From Acanthaster planci (Eukaryota; Echinodermata; Asteroidea; Valvatida; Acanthasteridae): DNA of 44,112 bases. The notes under the pieces were generated by a model. The model saw only the letters and a list, made by a program, of their open reading frames with translations, did no database searches and was not told the origin of the DNA. This document shows, one piece after another, positions 1-11,451 of this stretch (the first letter of the stretch is position 1; the number at the start of each line of letters is the position of its first letter). The translations under genes were made by a program, and so were the position numbers. The stretch lies in assembly GCF_001949145.1 (NCBI RefSeq), contig NW_019091675.1:10303-54414 (forward strand). The letters run 5' to 3'.

Positions 1-692
1 CGTGCCTAACTTGCCAACAAGTAATTATTGACCCGTCAAAGACTCATCCTAGTTGCTATGACATGAAAATCTAAACAATATAAATCACTTGTCTACTTAT
101 TAAGGACCTCATAGATTGGCATAAAAAGAAAGAAGAGCATTACATACCTGTAAAAGAAGGAAACAGGTGGGCACTTGTAGGGCATGTGTTGGGGTCGATG
201 TAAAGCATGGGGTCAGAGTGACTCAGATCAAAGACTCCACACATGTGACCACACTGCCTTCCAGGAAACATTACATATAAACACCTGCTACTTCCTCTCT
301 ACAGCCGTTTCCTGTCCATCACCACTCCTACACTGAGCAGTTGTAGGATTCCACTGTACTAGCAGCAAGCACAACCATAAAAAATGGGGGGGGGCATGTT
401 CTTGAGATAAACAATGTGTACCTATTTCAGGCCCCTACACTTACAATTGCTTTCATCAATATATTACTGATGTACATTGTACATGTATCATTTGGTGATT
501 TGATGAAGCGCTTTGAGATGTTAGTGTGAATGCACTTTACAAAAACTGTATTGTTATTATTATTATAATTAATGAACGTTGATAATGCCCTCGCCTCCAT
601 TCTCCTGAGCCGGTCTTAAATGCATGTTTAAGACTGGCCATCCACATATTTATTCCCTTATAAATCAGTCATATGAAGTATAAAATGTAAAT
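1..692. other. Non-coding DNA, no gene seen
   Basis: No exon with convincing splice sites and protein-like translation is visible. The only structured piece is a SINE/LINE-like 3' tail near 505-572, listed separately. A short G run lies near 386-394. Confidence 0.5.
505..572 (+). repeat. SINE/LINE-like 3' tail with (ATT)n end
   Basis: The stretch reads AAGCGCTTTGAGATG, then GAATGCACTTTACAAAAACTG, and ends in a run of ATT units. An 'AAGCGCTTTGAGA ... ATTATTATT' ending is the usual 3' tail of many animal CR1/L2-type LINEs and the SINEs that borrow their tails. No tRNA-like head is seen upstream, so this is probably a 5'-truncated copy. Confidence 0.45.
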
Positions 693-925
693 GTGACCCA
701 CCATCCCAACACCAGGCTGAAGTCAGTAACTTCATAACCTCAAAACAGTGGAACCTCCACTGTTGAGATTTTCATGGGAGTCTTACAGCTATCACCACCC
801 GTAAGAAGCTTACTGCAGACAGAATTTCGATTTAACGTGGATCACTTCAAGTCTAAAAAAAAATAAGAGAAATTGTTCAACATCACAGATACTGACTTCA
901 GCCTGGTTTTGGGATGGTGGGTCAC
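693..925. mobile_element. 233-bp MITE with 35-bp terminal inverted repeats
   Basis: Bases 693-727 begin GTGACCCACCATCCCAACAC, and 891-925 is their reverse complement with a single mismatch over 35 bases. The tetramer AAAT lies directly outside both ends and may be the target-site duplication. The interior (about 163 bp) has no coding potential. This is the architecture of a non-autonomous cut-and-paste DNA transposon. Superfamily is not assigned. The near-identity of the two ends implies fairly recent activity. Confidence 0.85.
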
Positions 926-1059
926 AAATAAAAGTTACAAGTCAAAATAAACAAAATGCCAACCCAGACACATACATGTAGACTAGACAATCATGAATCA
1001 AGCTCAAATGGGAAAGACGTACGTGTAACTTAACTGTAGGAAATTTATATTATCAGTGG

Positions 1060-1780
1060 GTGCATGTTTTCTCCTCGTCTTGATAATTTTGCACTTTAAA
1101 ACCAAGTGTCCACAGTTTAGACCAATCACCTTACACGTGTAAATCATCCTGGAGAACATTTCAGTCATCAGTAGACTTAATTCCCCGATAGGCAATCCAG
1201 TCATCTGCATAAAATCTCACTGCTTGAGGCGTGACATCAAATTGCAGACAGTTCAGAACCGGACCTGGTATGCTAAATCCTTTCCAACCGAACCGGTATG
1301 AAGCCAGATGCAGCCTGCTCATCACTGAAGTGTGAAACCCCCCCCCCATAAGTCTGAACTGGTGACTAAGAATTTGAACACTGGCCATTTTGGGAGGATT
1401 AGTTTGCCCGGTGGGCTCACTGTGGAGTGGAAAGAAGAGGATTAAACATGTCCCTAATTGCTTTTTATTGTGATCAGTCAGAGTGTGACACAGAGACCCA
1501 GTGGAGTTAATCCAGGCCAGTTTGGTTCAATCCAAAGTCCCAATCCCTTTTGAGATACCTAGCGGCCTCACCCCAGACAGTCGGGGAAGTGATTCTAATT
1601 TGATGATAGGCATTACTGTCTTTGATCAAATAATTGAAGAGAATAGGGCTGAGGATTTTCCCTTGGGGGACACCTGACTTGACGGCAATCCAGTGGGAAA
1701 GTTCCAAATTCAGAATGATTCTCTGCATTCTACCTTCTAGAGAATTCATTACCCATTTCAGGTTACAGTCTCCAAACTGA
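1060..1780 (-). pseudogene. Broken non-LTR retrotransposon reverse transcriptase
   Basis: Two reverse-transcriptase blocks lie in order on the minus strand. The first (about 1780-1630) contains a 'KWVMNSLEGRMQRIILN' stretch, then SGVPQG at 1677-1660 followed by SPILFNYLIKD, which is motif 4 of Jockey/CR1/L2-like LINEs. The second holds the catalytic YADD box at 1211-1200 within 'VRFYADDWIAYRGI'. After in-frame stops it continues as 'LQDDLHV', stop, 'GDWSKLWTLGFKVQ' near 1145-1085, the usual post-YADD thumb-side motif. In an intact enzyme PQG and YADD are some 40-50 residues apart; here they are about 450 bases apart and in different ORFs, so the copy carries an insertion, frame changes and stops. 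It is dead. It lies antisense and just upstream of the plus-strand exon at 1961, probably in an intron of that gene. Confidence 0.85.
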
Positions 1781-1960
1781 AAAGCATTTAGTTTCTTGGA
1801 AGTACATGTGCCTAGTGTTGCCAATAAACCATAGCAGCAGCTGCAGAAAGGGTACAGGTTGGCTGGAGAGGGAATAATTACTGAAAAAAGAGATGACTGA
1901 CAGAGTTCTCTCCAAGGGCCTTCATGATGAAATCTTTGTTATATCATTGTGTTTCCACAG

Positions 1961-2067
1961 CATCCAATCACGCGCTTCCTTAGCAGGCACTTTGTAAATA
2001 CGCCACAGCAGGAGTACGAAAAGATGGCGCATTTCCTTGCCATCGAGCAGGAGAAAATTGAGGCCAG
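1961..2067 (+). CDS. Penultimate coding exon of the unrecognised gene
   Basis: The acceptor is TTTCCACAG at 1952-1960 and the donor is GTGAGAGC from 2068. Only one of three frames is open, giving 35 codons from HPITRFLSRHF to KIEA plus two bases (AG) of a split arginine codon. Protein-like composition and both splice signals support it. Confidence 0.8.
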
Positions 2068-3068
2068 GTGAGAGCTCCTTCCTTTCCAAATCCATGCCCC
2101 ACCCATTTCCCCATTCCTCAGAGACATCTTTAACCACTTCTGCCGGGGAGCCGGGTTTTGGGCACTGTGTGTTTATACGCGTGGCCGGGGTATCTGAAAT
2201 CGGACAAAGGGAACTGGGCTTTTAACAAAAGACCGTACTCGGAACAAAAGACCAGGCTGCTGGGCATTACCAACATTTTTTCACTCTCAATATTGGAGAA
2301 AATCCAGCCTTGTTTTGAAACAGTATACCACAGTTTGGGGCATTTATTGCGAGCGGATTACCACCGGTGACAAAAGCGCTCCACCACCGCAGCAGTGAGC
2401 CACACAGAACCGCTGCATGCTAATCTGGCCCCTATTGAAAAGAGGTCAGCAGTGCACTGAGCCAGGTTCGTGAACAAAAGAAAGTTATAACACCGCACAA
2501 TCTGGGCCCTTTTTACAAGGCTGCAGGCCTAGCTGAAATACTCAGGCATCAATAGATTTTGTCTGTCAGGGTAGAGTGGCCACCAGACAGTAATTCATGT
2601 GGGAGCAAACGTCCATTAATTGAAATGATGAATTTTTGAAGAATTTTGAAAACTGAAAATCTTGAAAAAGTCCTGATTATGTGCACTGCATTTTTCAAAC
2701 CACCCGGCAGCAAGTGGTTAAGCAGAAATTTTCATTAAAACCCACCATAATCAAAGGCCGTATCTAAATGTTACAGCCGTGACTGGATATAACACATACT
2801 GGTATTTGTGCCAAAGAGAAGCATACATTACATTACATTACATTGTACATACTTCAAGCCACAGGTAGTTGCTTCACAGCGCAACATTGTGCAGTAATAT
2901 ACATGTACATGTATATCACTATACACACACTGACAATTGATTTTTTTTTTCAGGAAAGCTGAGAAGACAGTGAAGCGACTGATGCATCAACGAGGCGATG
3001 GCCATTGGTATTACTACCCAATTGAATCACCAATGGAAGCACACCAAAGTGAAGAGCTCAAAGATTAA
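1961..3068 (+). CDS. Unrecognised gene, last two coding exons (partial)
   Basis: Two exons join in frame to give the last 73 residues of a protein: 1961-2067 and 2954-3068, with a GT-AG intron at 2068-2953. The joined tail starts HPITRFLSRHFVNTPQQEYE, continues with a charged helix-like stretch rich in E, K and R (EKMAHFLAIEQEKIEARKAE), and ends with an aromatic patch GHWYYYPIE and an acidic terminus. I see no signal peptide, membrane segment or known catalytic motif, and I do not recognise the family. The first exon starts in phase 0 (codon CAT), so upstream exons must exist, probably left of the window. The gene is convergent with PDE6D. Confidence 0.75.
2824..2845. repeat. (ACATT)n microsatellite
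   Basis: Four perfect ACATT-type pentamer units in the intron between the two plus-strand exons. Confidence 0.8.
2954..3068 (+). CDS. Last coding exon of the unrecognised gene
   Basis: A run of T followed by CAG at 2951-2953 is a strong acceptor. The first base completes the split AG|G arginine codon, and 37 further residues (KAEKTVKRLMHQRGDGHWYY and on) run to TAA at 3066-3068. The phase matches the upstream exon exactly. Confidence 0.8.
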
Positions 3069-4460
3069 TTACACCAGAATAAACGTGTTAGGAAATAGGA
3101 ATATTGGTTTTTTTTCCACAATGAAATGGTTTCATTCTGTGGTAAGCCTGTTTGTGTGATCTGCCACCACGGGAAGAATTCAGTGAAAATGATAAAACTA
3201 AGGAGGCTTCAAGCTTGGATGCCTCGTCTGGTGCATGGTTTCACATGTGTATAAATTGTATTAGAGAATTCAGGCTTCGTGCAACTGGACCATCAAATCC
3301 TCATCAAGAAACTGAATCAACCTTTAGTCGGCAGACAATGTGCTCCTCTAGTCCCAAGTCTTTTTTCCCCCCTATTTGCACTGCTGCACAGCCCGCATTG
3401 TAGGACCAGGGAATTGTCGTTGTGTAGGGAATATTGGATGGTGTTTTCAGGCGCCAGAGAGTGAAAGGATTCCTTTCAGGCATGCACAGTTGTCTCATTC
3501 TCAGCGCTCATGCATCTTGCTCAAAAATTGGTAATGGCCTTCCATGTACAGTCGAACCTCACTATTAAGAGGATAACTGGAACCCTGTATTATCAAGAAT
3601 AAAATTAATGAAAAACAAAGGAATGAGATCTAAAAATGTCCTTGTTTTAAGCAGAATCTTGTTTTAACAGTGCTCCTATTAACGAGGTTCGAGTGTATAA
3701 GTCTTTTTTACCCCAAATTCAGCAGTATCCAACTAAAGAGGTTTCTACAGAGAGGGGTCCCAGTCACCAGTACAAAACTGCCTGGGATACTTGGTACGCT
3801 TGGAGAGCATGTAATGGATGTGGTTACACATTTAAACAGTAAAAAATTGCTTTTCATTCTTTTTTGTTTGGAGGGGGACAAGTCGAGTGTGCTGCTTGAG
3901 AAAAACCACCTTTTGATGGTGAACATCTCTTAATCAGATTAGTTCTATTTGTCAAACTGTTTTACTTCATTTAATGCAAAGAAATGTAATTACATGTATC
4001 TGCACTACTCGTAATGCTTTTAACCAAAAGCTGCCTTCATTCTAAAAAAAAAGAAAAACATCCTTATAATTACTTTAAAAACCTGTCTTTGTATATACAG
4101 GTTGCACCTACTTCCTCTGCAGAAATCCAGGTCAACAGGCATAATTATGGATTTTTGTGCAGCATGACATCATTTAGGATGTTCTTGTTTACTTACTAGT
4201 AGCTTACATGTACATGCAATGGTCAAGTTGTGAGACTTTGGAAAAAGCACATGTATATACTGCAGTGACAGTCTATTATCAAATGAAAACTAGTAATGGA
4301 GAAACTGAAGTGTGGTGTTATGTTTGAATAAAGTTTACAGTTTAACACAGCTGTCTTTCCATATTTTTCACTAATGTGATATTTGACCGCAGTTTTGAAC
4401 TCAAGTATGAGTATATTTTCTTGGGCAGAGGTACATTATTATCAAGTTTCATAGAAGAGG
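3069..4460 (+). other. Probable 3'UTR and downstream non-coding DNA
   Basis: AATAAA polyadenylation signals occur at 3078-3083, very close to the stop, and at 4327-4332, which would give a 3'UTR of about 1.3 kb. The stretch has no other coding signal. A pogo-like MITE is inserted at 3549-3695 and would lie in the longer 3'UTR. Confidence 0.45.
3549..3695. mobile_element. 147-bp pogo/Tc1-mariner-like MITE
   Basis: The left end reads CAGTCGAACCTCACTATTAA and the right end, reverse complemented, reads CACTCGAACCTCGTTAATAG. A TA dinucleotide flanks both ends (3547-3548 and 3696-3697), the target duplication of the Tc1/mariner/pogo superfamily. 'CAGTCGAACCTC' is a pogo-type terminal sequence in many animals. 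No transposase is encoded. Confidence 0.8.
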
Positions 4461-4467
4461 AATTTAC

Positions 4468-4963
4468 TAAGGCCCAAAAATGTCTCTGGTTTCTGGTCAG
4501 GGGCTGGCTCCAAAAGTGATGTGGTAACGTGGCCTTTTTTTAATTTATTTTTTTGGCCGCTACTTTTTTCCTAGAAATGATGCACACATGTGCATGTACG
4601 TACCACTGCAACCAACTCTGAAATAGATTGGCCCCCTCACTGTTTACTATTTAAAAACATTTTCAGCTTGTAGATGTACACAGGACATAAGATCACCTCA
4701 TTTGTCTGGTTCCCAGATGTAAGTAAATGTATAATACAGAAAGGACGTCATCTGGGAAAAAAGAGTGCTTGACTACATGTACACTGTACATGCATGGAGG
4801 CCTGAAGGGATGTACTCATTTAGTGTACATATTACTCAACTGTACCCCATCCAAACCACTTTAACATTACGCAGTAGCAGGATTCCTGTCAAGCAAGCAA
4901 GTTTGACAGCTTCTGGACATCATATCAACAGGTGCACTGACCAGAATCTGGAGACTTTTGGCC
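4468..4963 (+). mobile_element. MITE family A, copy 1 (about 496 bp)
   Basis: The element starts near AAGGCCCAAAAATGTCTC (TIR core 4481-4500, ending TTTCTGGTCAG) and ends with CTGACCAGAATCTGGAGACT at 4937-4956. The interior aligns throughout with the reverse complement of 13640-14216: shared blocks include GATGTACACAGGACATAAGA near 4675, GGTTCCCAGATGTA near 4709, and GCAGTAGCAGGATTC near 4872. No ORF with transposase features is present. It is a non-autonomous DNA transposon with inverted ends. Confidence 0.85.
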
Positions 4964-7900
4964 AATTGATGCCTATAGTTGTACATAACAAAATACCCTC
5001 ACTTCATTACCTGTGCCAAGAAAATGTAGGAAACTTTTTTGGGTGTATTTTTCCAATACGGCTCCTGGTAAAATCAATTCAGAACGTAAGGCCCATCTAT
5101 CCCCCCTCCCTTCCTTTCAACAGTAGAAAGCAGCCTAATGAGTGCCCTAGCCCCCTCTACTTTGTACAGAGCCACCTAGAGATCGCTTTTGGCCAATCTC
5201 TCACAAATGCATCATTGATTAGATACAATAGTTGCCTGGCTACGGAGTGAGCCAATATTTGCTGTGTGGCTGAGGGTCAATGCAATAGCTTGGCACTGTA
5301 CAAATACAATGTAATAGCCAAACTCTCAAGGAAGGGGGGTATGTGTCCACAATTCTGATCTGGCCAAGAGCAAGATCTTTTTCAGGCCTTCTGCCTAGGC
5401 ATGAAACTAATTAAGATTTGCGAAAATGAAACCTGCTTTGCAATGTTTATGATATATGAGTGACTGCATTAGCTGTTCACAGGTGGACAAGAAAGTACAT
5501 GAATCATAATATTTGACATGTATATGTAGCTGCAAAATTGAAATTCAGCAATCAGTTTCAAATTCATAATAGATATCCTTTGAGATGCCAGATAAAATGT
5601 GTATTCAGAAAACCAGAAGCGGGAAAATCAGCGACTCCCAACCGGAATGACTTTAGTACACTGCACATGTAACCACAGGTTATTGGGTACATCTACTGCA
5701 AAAAGTACAAACTTCCTACAGTCCAAGAAATACAACTTCCAAAGTATTTCTTTTTCCCTCTGACTGTGCCATGGGCATACAAATGATTCTTTTCCTTGAA
5801 GACCAAACTTTGTAAACCAATCTGTGATCTTAGCAAACTAAACTGGGAAAGAGAGAGAGTCGTCGGTATTGTGATGCTGTAACCAAATAGTGTACACGTA
5901 TATAGCCTAAAATGAAGTCTTGATAAAACGTTGGTTCTAAAACATTTCCAGAGAGAAGAAAATACATATTGACAAATGAACCAAGAAACTGATTTGAGAA
6001 TAAAACACTTCAAGCTCACGCAGGTGTTTTTTATCCGACTTCCATCATTTAATTTGCATATTGGCAACAAAACAATTGTTGTTGGCAAGTTGCCAAGAAG
6101 CAAGGAAAACCCAAATGCAGCCTAGCATTAAACAGCACAGTTGTCAAGGTTTTTACTTCCACATAAGAAAATACCACAACGTGTGGAAGCTCCAATGAAA
6201 AGAATGACCTTCATGTTAAAAATCAACCTTACAAACATCGAAGGTGCAACAGTAACAGTGAAAACTCCAGTAATTCATCATAATGAAGGAAGGTGGCACT
6301 GTCACAGAGGAGTCTCTTGCTAAAATGAAGTAGCACAAACAACCATTTTAGAATGATCTCATTGCAATTGCATAGGTGTTTGAAGATAGGGGAACAATGT
6401 AATTTTCCCCAACACATCATGCAAGTCAAGGGCAGAGCCTGCAGCCAAAAACAGGTGTAGAGGGTCAAAAACAGAAGTGTGAAAGATCCAGGGGACCAAC
6501 TTACTTCAATGCCAATGTCATCAGATTTCTTACTGGATATCAACCCTTTCCTCTGCTGTGTACACAACCCGGGATCCACCCCTAAAAGAGTCTGTTCAAA
6601 ATTTCCAGAAGTTGTTGCAGAACAGAGCATCAGACTGGAGCACCAACATGTTATATCTGTGACAGTGCATGAATGTTCGTGTCTGGCTGCCCTACATGTA
6701 CATCAACCTGGTGGGCATATGGATGTGTAACTGAATATCCAACAATGTGCTCCCTTTTCTGCAAGCACTACCTGAATACCAAACTGAAACTCACTACAGA
6801 GAACAGGACCAGGACCTGAATATGCATTGCTACTTGGGAGTCTTCCATCTTTGTGTTGCAAATGACTAAATATGCTACTGTATAAACAAAATCTGAACAA
6901 TGTAAAAAGGATTTTACATGTACCATATCTTCATAGGCTATACAAACATACTGACAGTAAAATGAACACCTTTCACTGAAACACAACTACATAAACATGA
7001 TGTAATAATTATACTTTAGTAGATTGAATACACACACTGTTTTAATCAAGGTATTTTACAAACTTTTAAGATTGCAATGTGCAAAACATACATGTAGATT
7101 ACATATAAATTTAGATAACGTGTAAGAAATAATTAACATGAAATTGTTATTTTTACTTGGACAAGTATAACATCACATCTTTTGACTGATTCATGCAATG
7201 CACTTATTGTGACTTTCAGAATAACTGGTTTTTAAAGAGAATCATGTTGTCTCCATCAGAATATTAATTATCACGTATTGACTCATTAACATGTTACATG
7301 TATATTGATACCGGCTTAAATCTACGGTCATAGAAAGCCAATCTGCATAAAACCCTTTATATGGGTAAAAATGCTGCATCTTGAGAAAAGGTCCTTAAAC
7401 TGTCAGCTACCACAGGGTGCTGAGAATACTTTAGGTAGTTTCAAAGTTGAATAATTCTGTTAAGAGTTGATTTTAGCAAAGAAGCTTTACACGAATCAAT
7501 GGAAAAGACAGAATTTATGCGTAAGTGTGACTAGTCCATGTTTATTAAACTAACTTACCCCTGAAAGTGGCTACTGCAAAAGAGAGTTCCTGTCCTCCCT
7601 GGCCACCATGGGAATACATGTACAATTGGTACAATGGACAACAACAACTTCAAATGTTTAATTAGTACAGGTCACCTGTGGCATGCTTAGGCTACTTTCA
7701 GAAATTGCATCTAATTTGAATACCATATTACGAATAGATATGACTTGGTAGTTTTTCACGCAAGATGTATACACAATCCTACTACTTGCTAGTTTTCATT
7801 TCAGAATTCTGTCAGACCCCTACCCCCCCTTCCCCGGAAATGTCTGTCAACTTCATTTCTACCAAAAGTACTTTTCAACATCCTGTATGTTACAGTATGA

Positions 7901-10351
7901 ATGTAGTTTCAAATGTTAATCATTGTCAGCTAATAACTACTGAAGATTGCAGGAAAAGGTAATGCTTGACACAATACATTATGCAGAATAAAAAACTGTG
8001 ACGTGGGCACTTTGACAATGTGAAGGCTTGTACTTCAGGGATATGATCCAATGGAACTTGGAGAGAAAAACGGCAGGACTTCAAATTCAAGTCCATTCAC
8101 ATGTACTCTGCTCTGTGCCCACTCATTCTTCCATCTCTCCACCAAGTCTAGATCTTAGTGGACTGATGGCTCAGCTTATTATGGCTTCGACCAAGACTCT
8201 GGGCTTTGTCTTATCGAAAATACTGTCAACCATCCAACGGTAAAAAAAATGCTTGAGAATGGCCTATCACATGCACATTCAATGCCCATAATGGTATGCC
8301 CTGCTCACCCACGGTGTGAGCACATCCTGTGTTGTGTGTACCAAGACATAAACACATAAACCACTAGATTGCATTCAACAGTACGTGAACATTTTGTGAT
8401 CTGTAAGGTCCCTGACTAAAATCAAAAGTATCGACCAATTCACTCCTCGGTACAGTGAATTCACACAGTGGAAGAATTCCAGCCATCAAAATTTATAGTT
8501 TTCGATTGTAAAAAAAACATTCTGTTTTTAATCTAGCCCACGTACATTCAAAACAATGTGGTTGCACCATTTGAAGCAAAGAAATGTCAGTGCTGAAGAA
8601 CAAAAAGTGAACTTTTTGAGGGCACAGGTAAACAAATACAGGCAATGTGCTAGCATACTGTACAATGTATGTACATGTAAGTGCGTTACACGCAATGGGC
8701 ACTGAACGTGATTATAAGCGCTGCCATCCATTGCTTTCCCCATACTTTTCAAAATCACATGTGCATAAGACTGACGGTCAATGCGTTTGTCTGTGGTTGT
8801 GTGCAGGTATGTACACATGTCTACATGGACAAGGTGCAGAAAGCATGCATGCCTGCACGTACTTGACTACACCACACACTGCTTCACTACGCATCTACCG
8901 CTAGAAAACTGGTCCAGACCCAATGGCCTCTTGACTCAGCAGGCCAGGGATGGCTGCCACATGACAGGCATGCACATGGATGCATGGCAATATTGATGTA
9001 CCTGTAAATAGGGTTGTCGAGTGTGCTCATACATGCACATGTAGTGTGGATTGCTCAAGTACCACGTGGGGCTTGGTATGCCATGAATCTAAATGTACAT
9101 GGTGGCTCAGACTCTAGCTATGGTTGCCTGCGTATGGCCCAAATCTTTCCTTTGGACAACTGGTGGTGGTGGTGGTGGGGAGCAGTGAGGTCATTGACCT
9201 CCCACTTTTCCGACTGGGGAACAAGCCCCCCTCCCAATTTCTGCAGGTCCTCTAATGGGGTGGGGCTTAATGGATCAGCCTATTGATGGCCGATGTCTGA
9301 TGGTCTAACAACTGGCCCCTCCACTTTGAAAACTGTTCCACTGCCATTGCAAAAAGCCACTCAGACCAACTTGGACAAGGGTCAGCATACCACAGATGCA
9401 GACAGTACAAAAAGCCGTTATTCTAAGAACGCCCGTTTTTCACCCTCCAATGCAACATTGAAACTAGCTGCTTCAGCTGAAAATTTCAGGCCAGTTGAAT
9501 ATCTTTAATTTTTTTACAGGCACTTGAAATAAGAGACACACAGTCATCTGCCAGTCACTTACCAGTATTTGTAAAATGAAAACATCAATATTTTGTTGAA
9601 CTCACACTTTACATGCGCACAGAAGTATGTCTTAATACACAGATGTACATGTACATAGCGAATCATTTACAGAATCCTTATTTCATTAAACATTTTACAG
9701 CATATACATGTATTCTCTGTAACTGTTCTCACTTCTCAGGCAATCAAGCCTTTTATCAGTTTTCTACAACTAATATGACAGCATAATATCAGGGCATCTT
9801 TTGTACCATGTTACAAGAGCCTACACTCAAAGTCAGTGATGGTTACAGGACATTTCCTCCTTGCTACGAATAGACATTTTACTGTGGAAACTTAGTATTT
9901 AAAAGAAAAACATACTTCTTATTCTTAAAATAACCAAGTTAATTAAAAATTCATTAATTGATTTAAAATTTCCTTTAGTGATGAATTTTTAAATCAATTA
10001 ATAAATTATCTAATTCAGATTTAAACAAATTCAGTGTTCAACTTTAATTCTGAACACATTCAAACCTACATGTACATGTATAAACTTGACACATGGACAA
10101 TATCAAGCATTTCATTGCCCTCAGATTAAGACTGCAAGAGGTGAGCCTCTTGTGGTGAAACAGAATATTTCATGCAATCTTTGACATGTATTCATATAGC
10201 CCCTTCCCTTTCATCTCCATACAGCCATTATGAAGGCCTGTGGGGTCTTTGTGATCTTTATTTCAAGGTGCATTGCATATTCATGAGTATATGCAGACGA
10301 GTGATGTCATCCAACACGGTGGCAATAGAGTTACAGGTCCTCTCCAGCGTA
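4964..10351. other. Intergenic DNA between two convergent genes
   Basis: No exon could be supported on either strand. Several 60-160 codon ORFs exist, but they have low-complexity or random-looking translations. The region is AT-rich with scattered ACATGT repeats, a (GGT)n run near 9160-9178 and an AT-rich inverted repeat near 9943-10010. Confidence 0.5.
9943..10010. repeat. AT-rich inverted repeat
   Basis: ATTCATTAATTGATTTAAAA near 9949 is mirrored on the other strand by TTTTAAATCAATTAATAAAT near 9987. This gives a stem of about 22-25 bp with a short loop. Confidence 0.6.
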
Positions 10352-10479
10352 AGTCATGAGATATACCAGTCATGAGATATACCAGTCATGAGATATACCA
10401 GTCATGAGATATACCAGTCATGAGATATACCAGTCATGAGATATACCAGTCATGAGATATACCAGTCATGAGATATACC
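10352..10479. repeat. 16-bp tandem satellite, 8 copies, broken by gap
   Basis: Eight consecutive perfect copies of AGTCATGAGATATACC fill 10352-10479 exactly and then run into the run of N. The array therefore continues into the gap and its true length is unknown. The gap probably exists because the array could not be assembled. Confidence 0.95.
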
Positions 10480-11451
10480 NNNNNNNNNNNNNNNNNNNNN
10501 NNNNNNNNNNNNNNNNNNNNNNNNNNNNNNNNNNNNNNNNNNNNNNNNNNNNNNNNNNNNNNNNNNNNNNNNNNNNNNNNNNNNNNNNNNNNNNNNNNNN
10601 NNNNNNNNNNNNNNNNNNNNNNNNNNNNNNNNNNNNNNNNNNNNNNNNNNNNNNNNNNNNNNNNNNNNNNNNNNNNNNNNNNNNNNNNNNNNNNNNNNNN
10701 NNNNNNNNNNNNNNNNNNNNNNNNNNNNNNNNNNNNNNNNNNNNNNNNNNNNNNNNNNNNNNNNNNNNNNNNNNNNNNNNNNNNNNNNNNNNNNNNNNNN
10801 NNNNNNNNNNNNNNNNNNNNNNNNNNNNNNNNNNNNNNNNNNNNNNNNNNNNNNNNNNNNNNNNNNNNNNNNNNNNNNNNNNNNNNNNNNNNNNNNNNNN
10901 NNNNNNNNNNNNNNNNNNNNNNNNNNNNNNNNNNNNNNNNNNNNNNNNNNNNNNNNNNNNNNNNNNNNNNNNNNNNNNNNNNNNNNNNNNNNNNNNNNNN
11001 NNNNNNNNNNNNNNNNNNNNNNNNNNNNNNNNNNNNNNNNNNNNNNNNNNNNNNNNNNNNNNNNNNNNNNNNNNNNNNNNNNNNNNNNNNNNNNNNNNNN
11101 NNNNNNNNNNNNNNNNNNNNNNNNNNNNNNNNNNNNNNNNNNNNNNNNNNNNNNNNNNNNNNNNNNNNNNNNNNNNNNNNNNNNNNNNNNNNNNNNNNNN
11201 NNNNNNNNNNNNNNNNNNNNNNNNNNNNNNNNNNNNNNNNNNNNNNNNNNNNNNNNNNNNNNNNNNNNNNNNNNNNNNNNNNNNNNNNNNNNNNNNNNNN
11301 NNNNNNNNNNNNNNNNNNNNNNNNNNNNNNNNNNNNNNNNNNNNNNNNNNNNNNNNNNNNNNNNNNNNNNNNNNNNNNNNNNNNNNNNNNNNNNNNNNNN
11401 NNNNNNNNNNNNNNNNNNNNNNNNNNNNNNNNNNNNNNNNNNNNNNNNNNN
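10480..11451. other. Assembly gap (972 N)
   Basis: Unknown bases. Long apparent open frames crossing it are artefacts of translating N. Confidence 0.99.

Noticed and set aside
4765-5250. 161-codon plus-strand ORF
   Set aside because: It starts inside the MITE at 4468-4963 and crosses its end into unrelated DNA. No domain or protein-like composition.
5095-5345. Possible inverted repeat of CCCCCCTCCCTTCC and GGAAGGGGGG
   Set aside because: Similarity is confined to low-complexity pyrimidine runs. Flanks do not pair.
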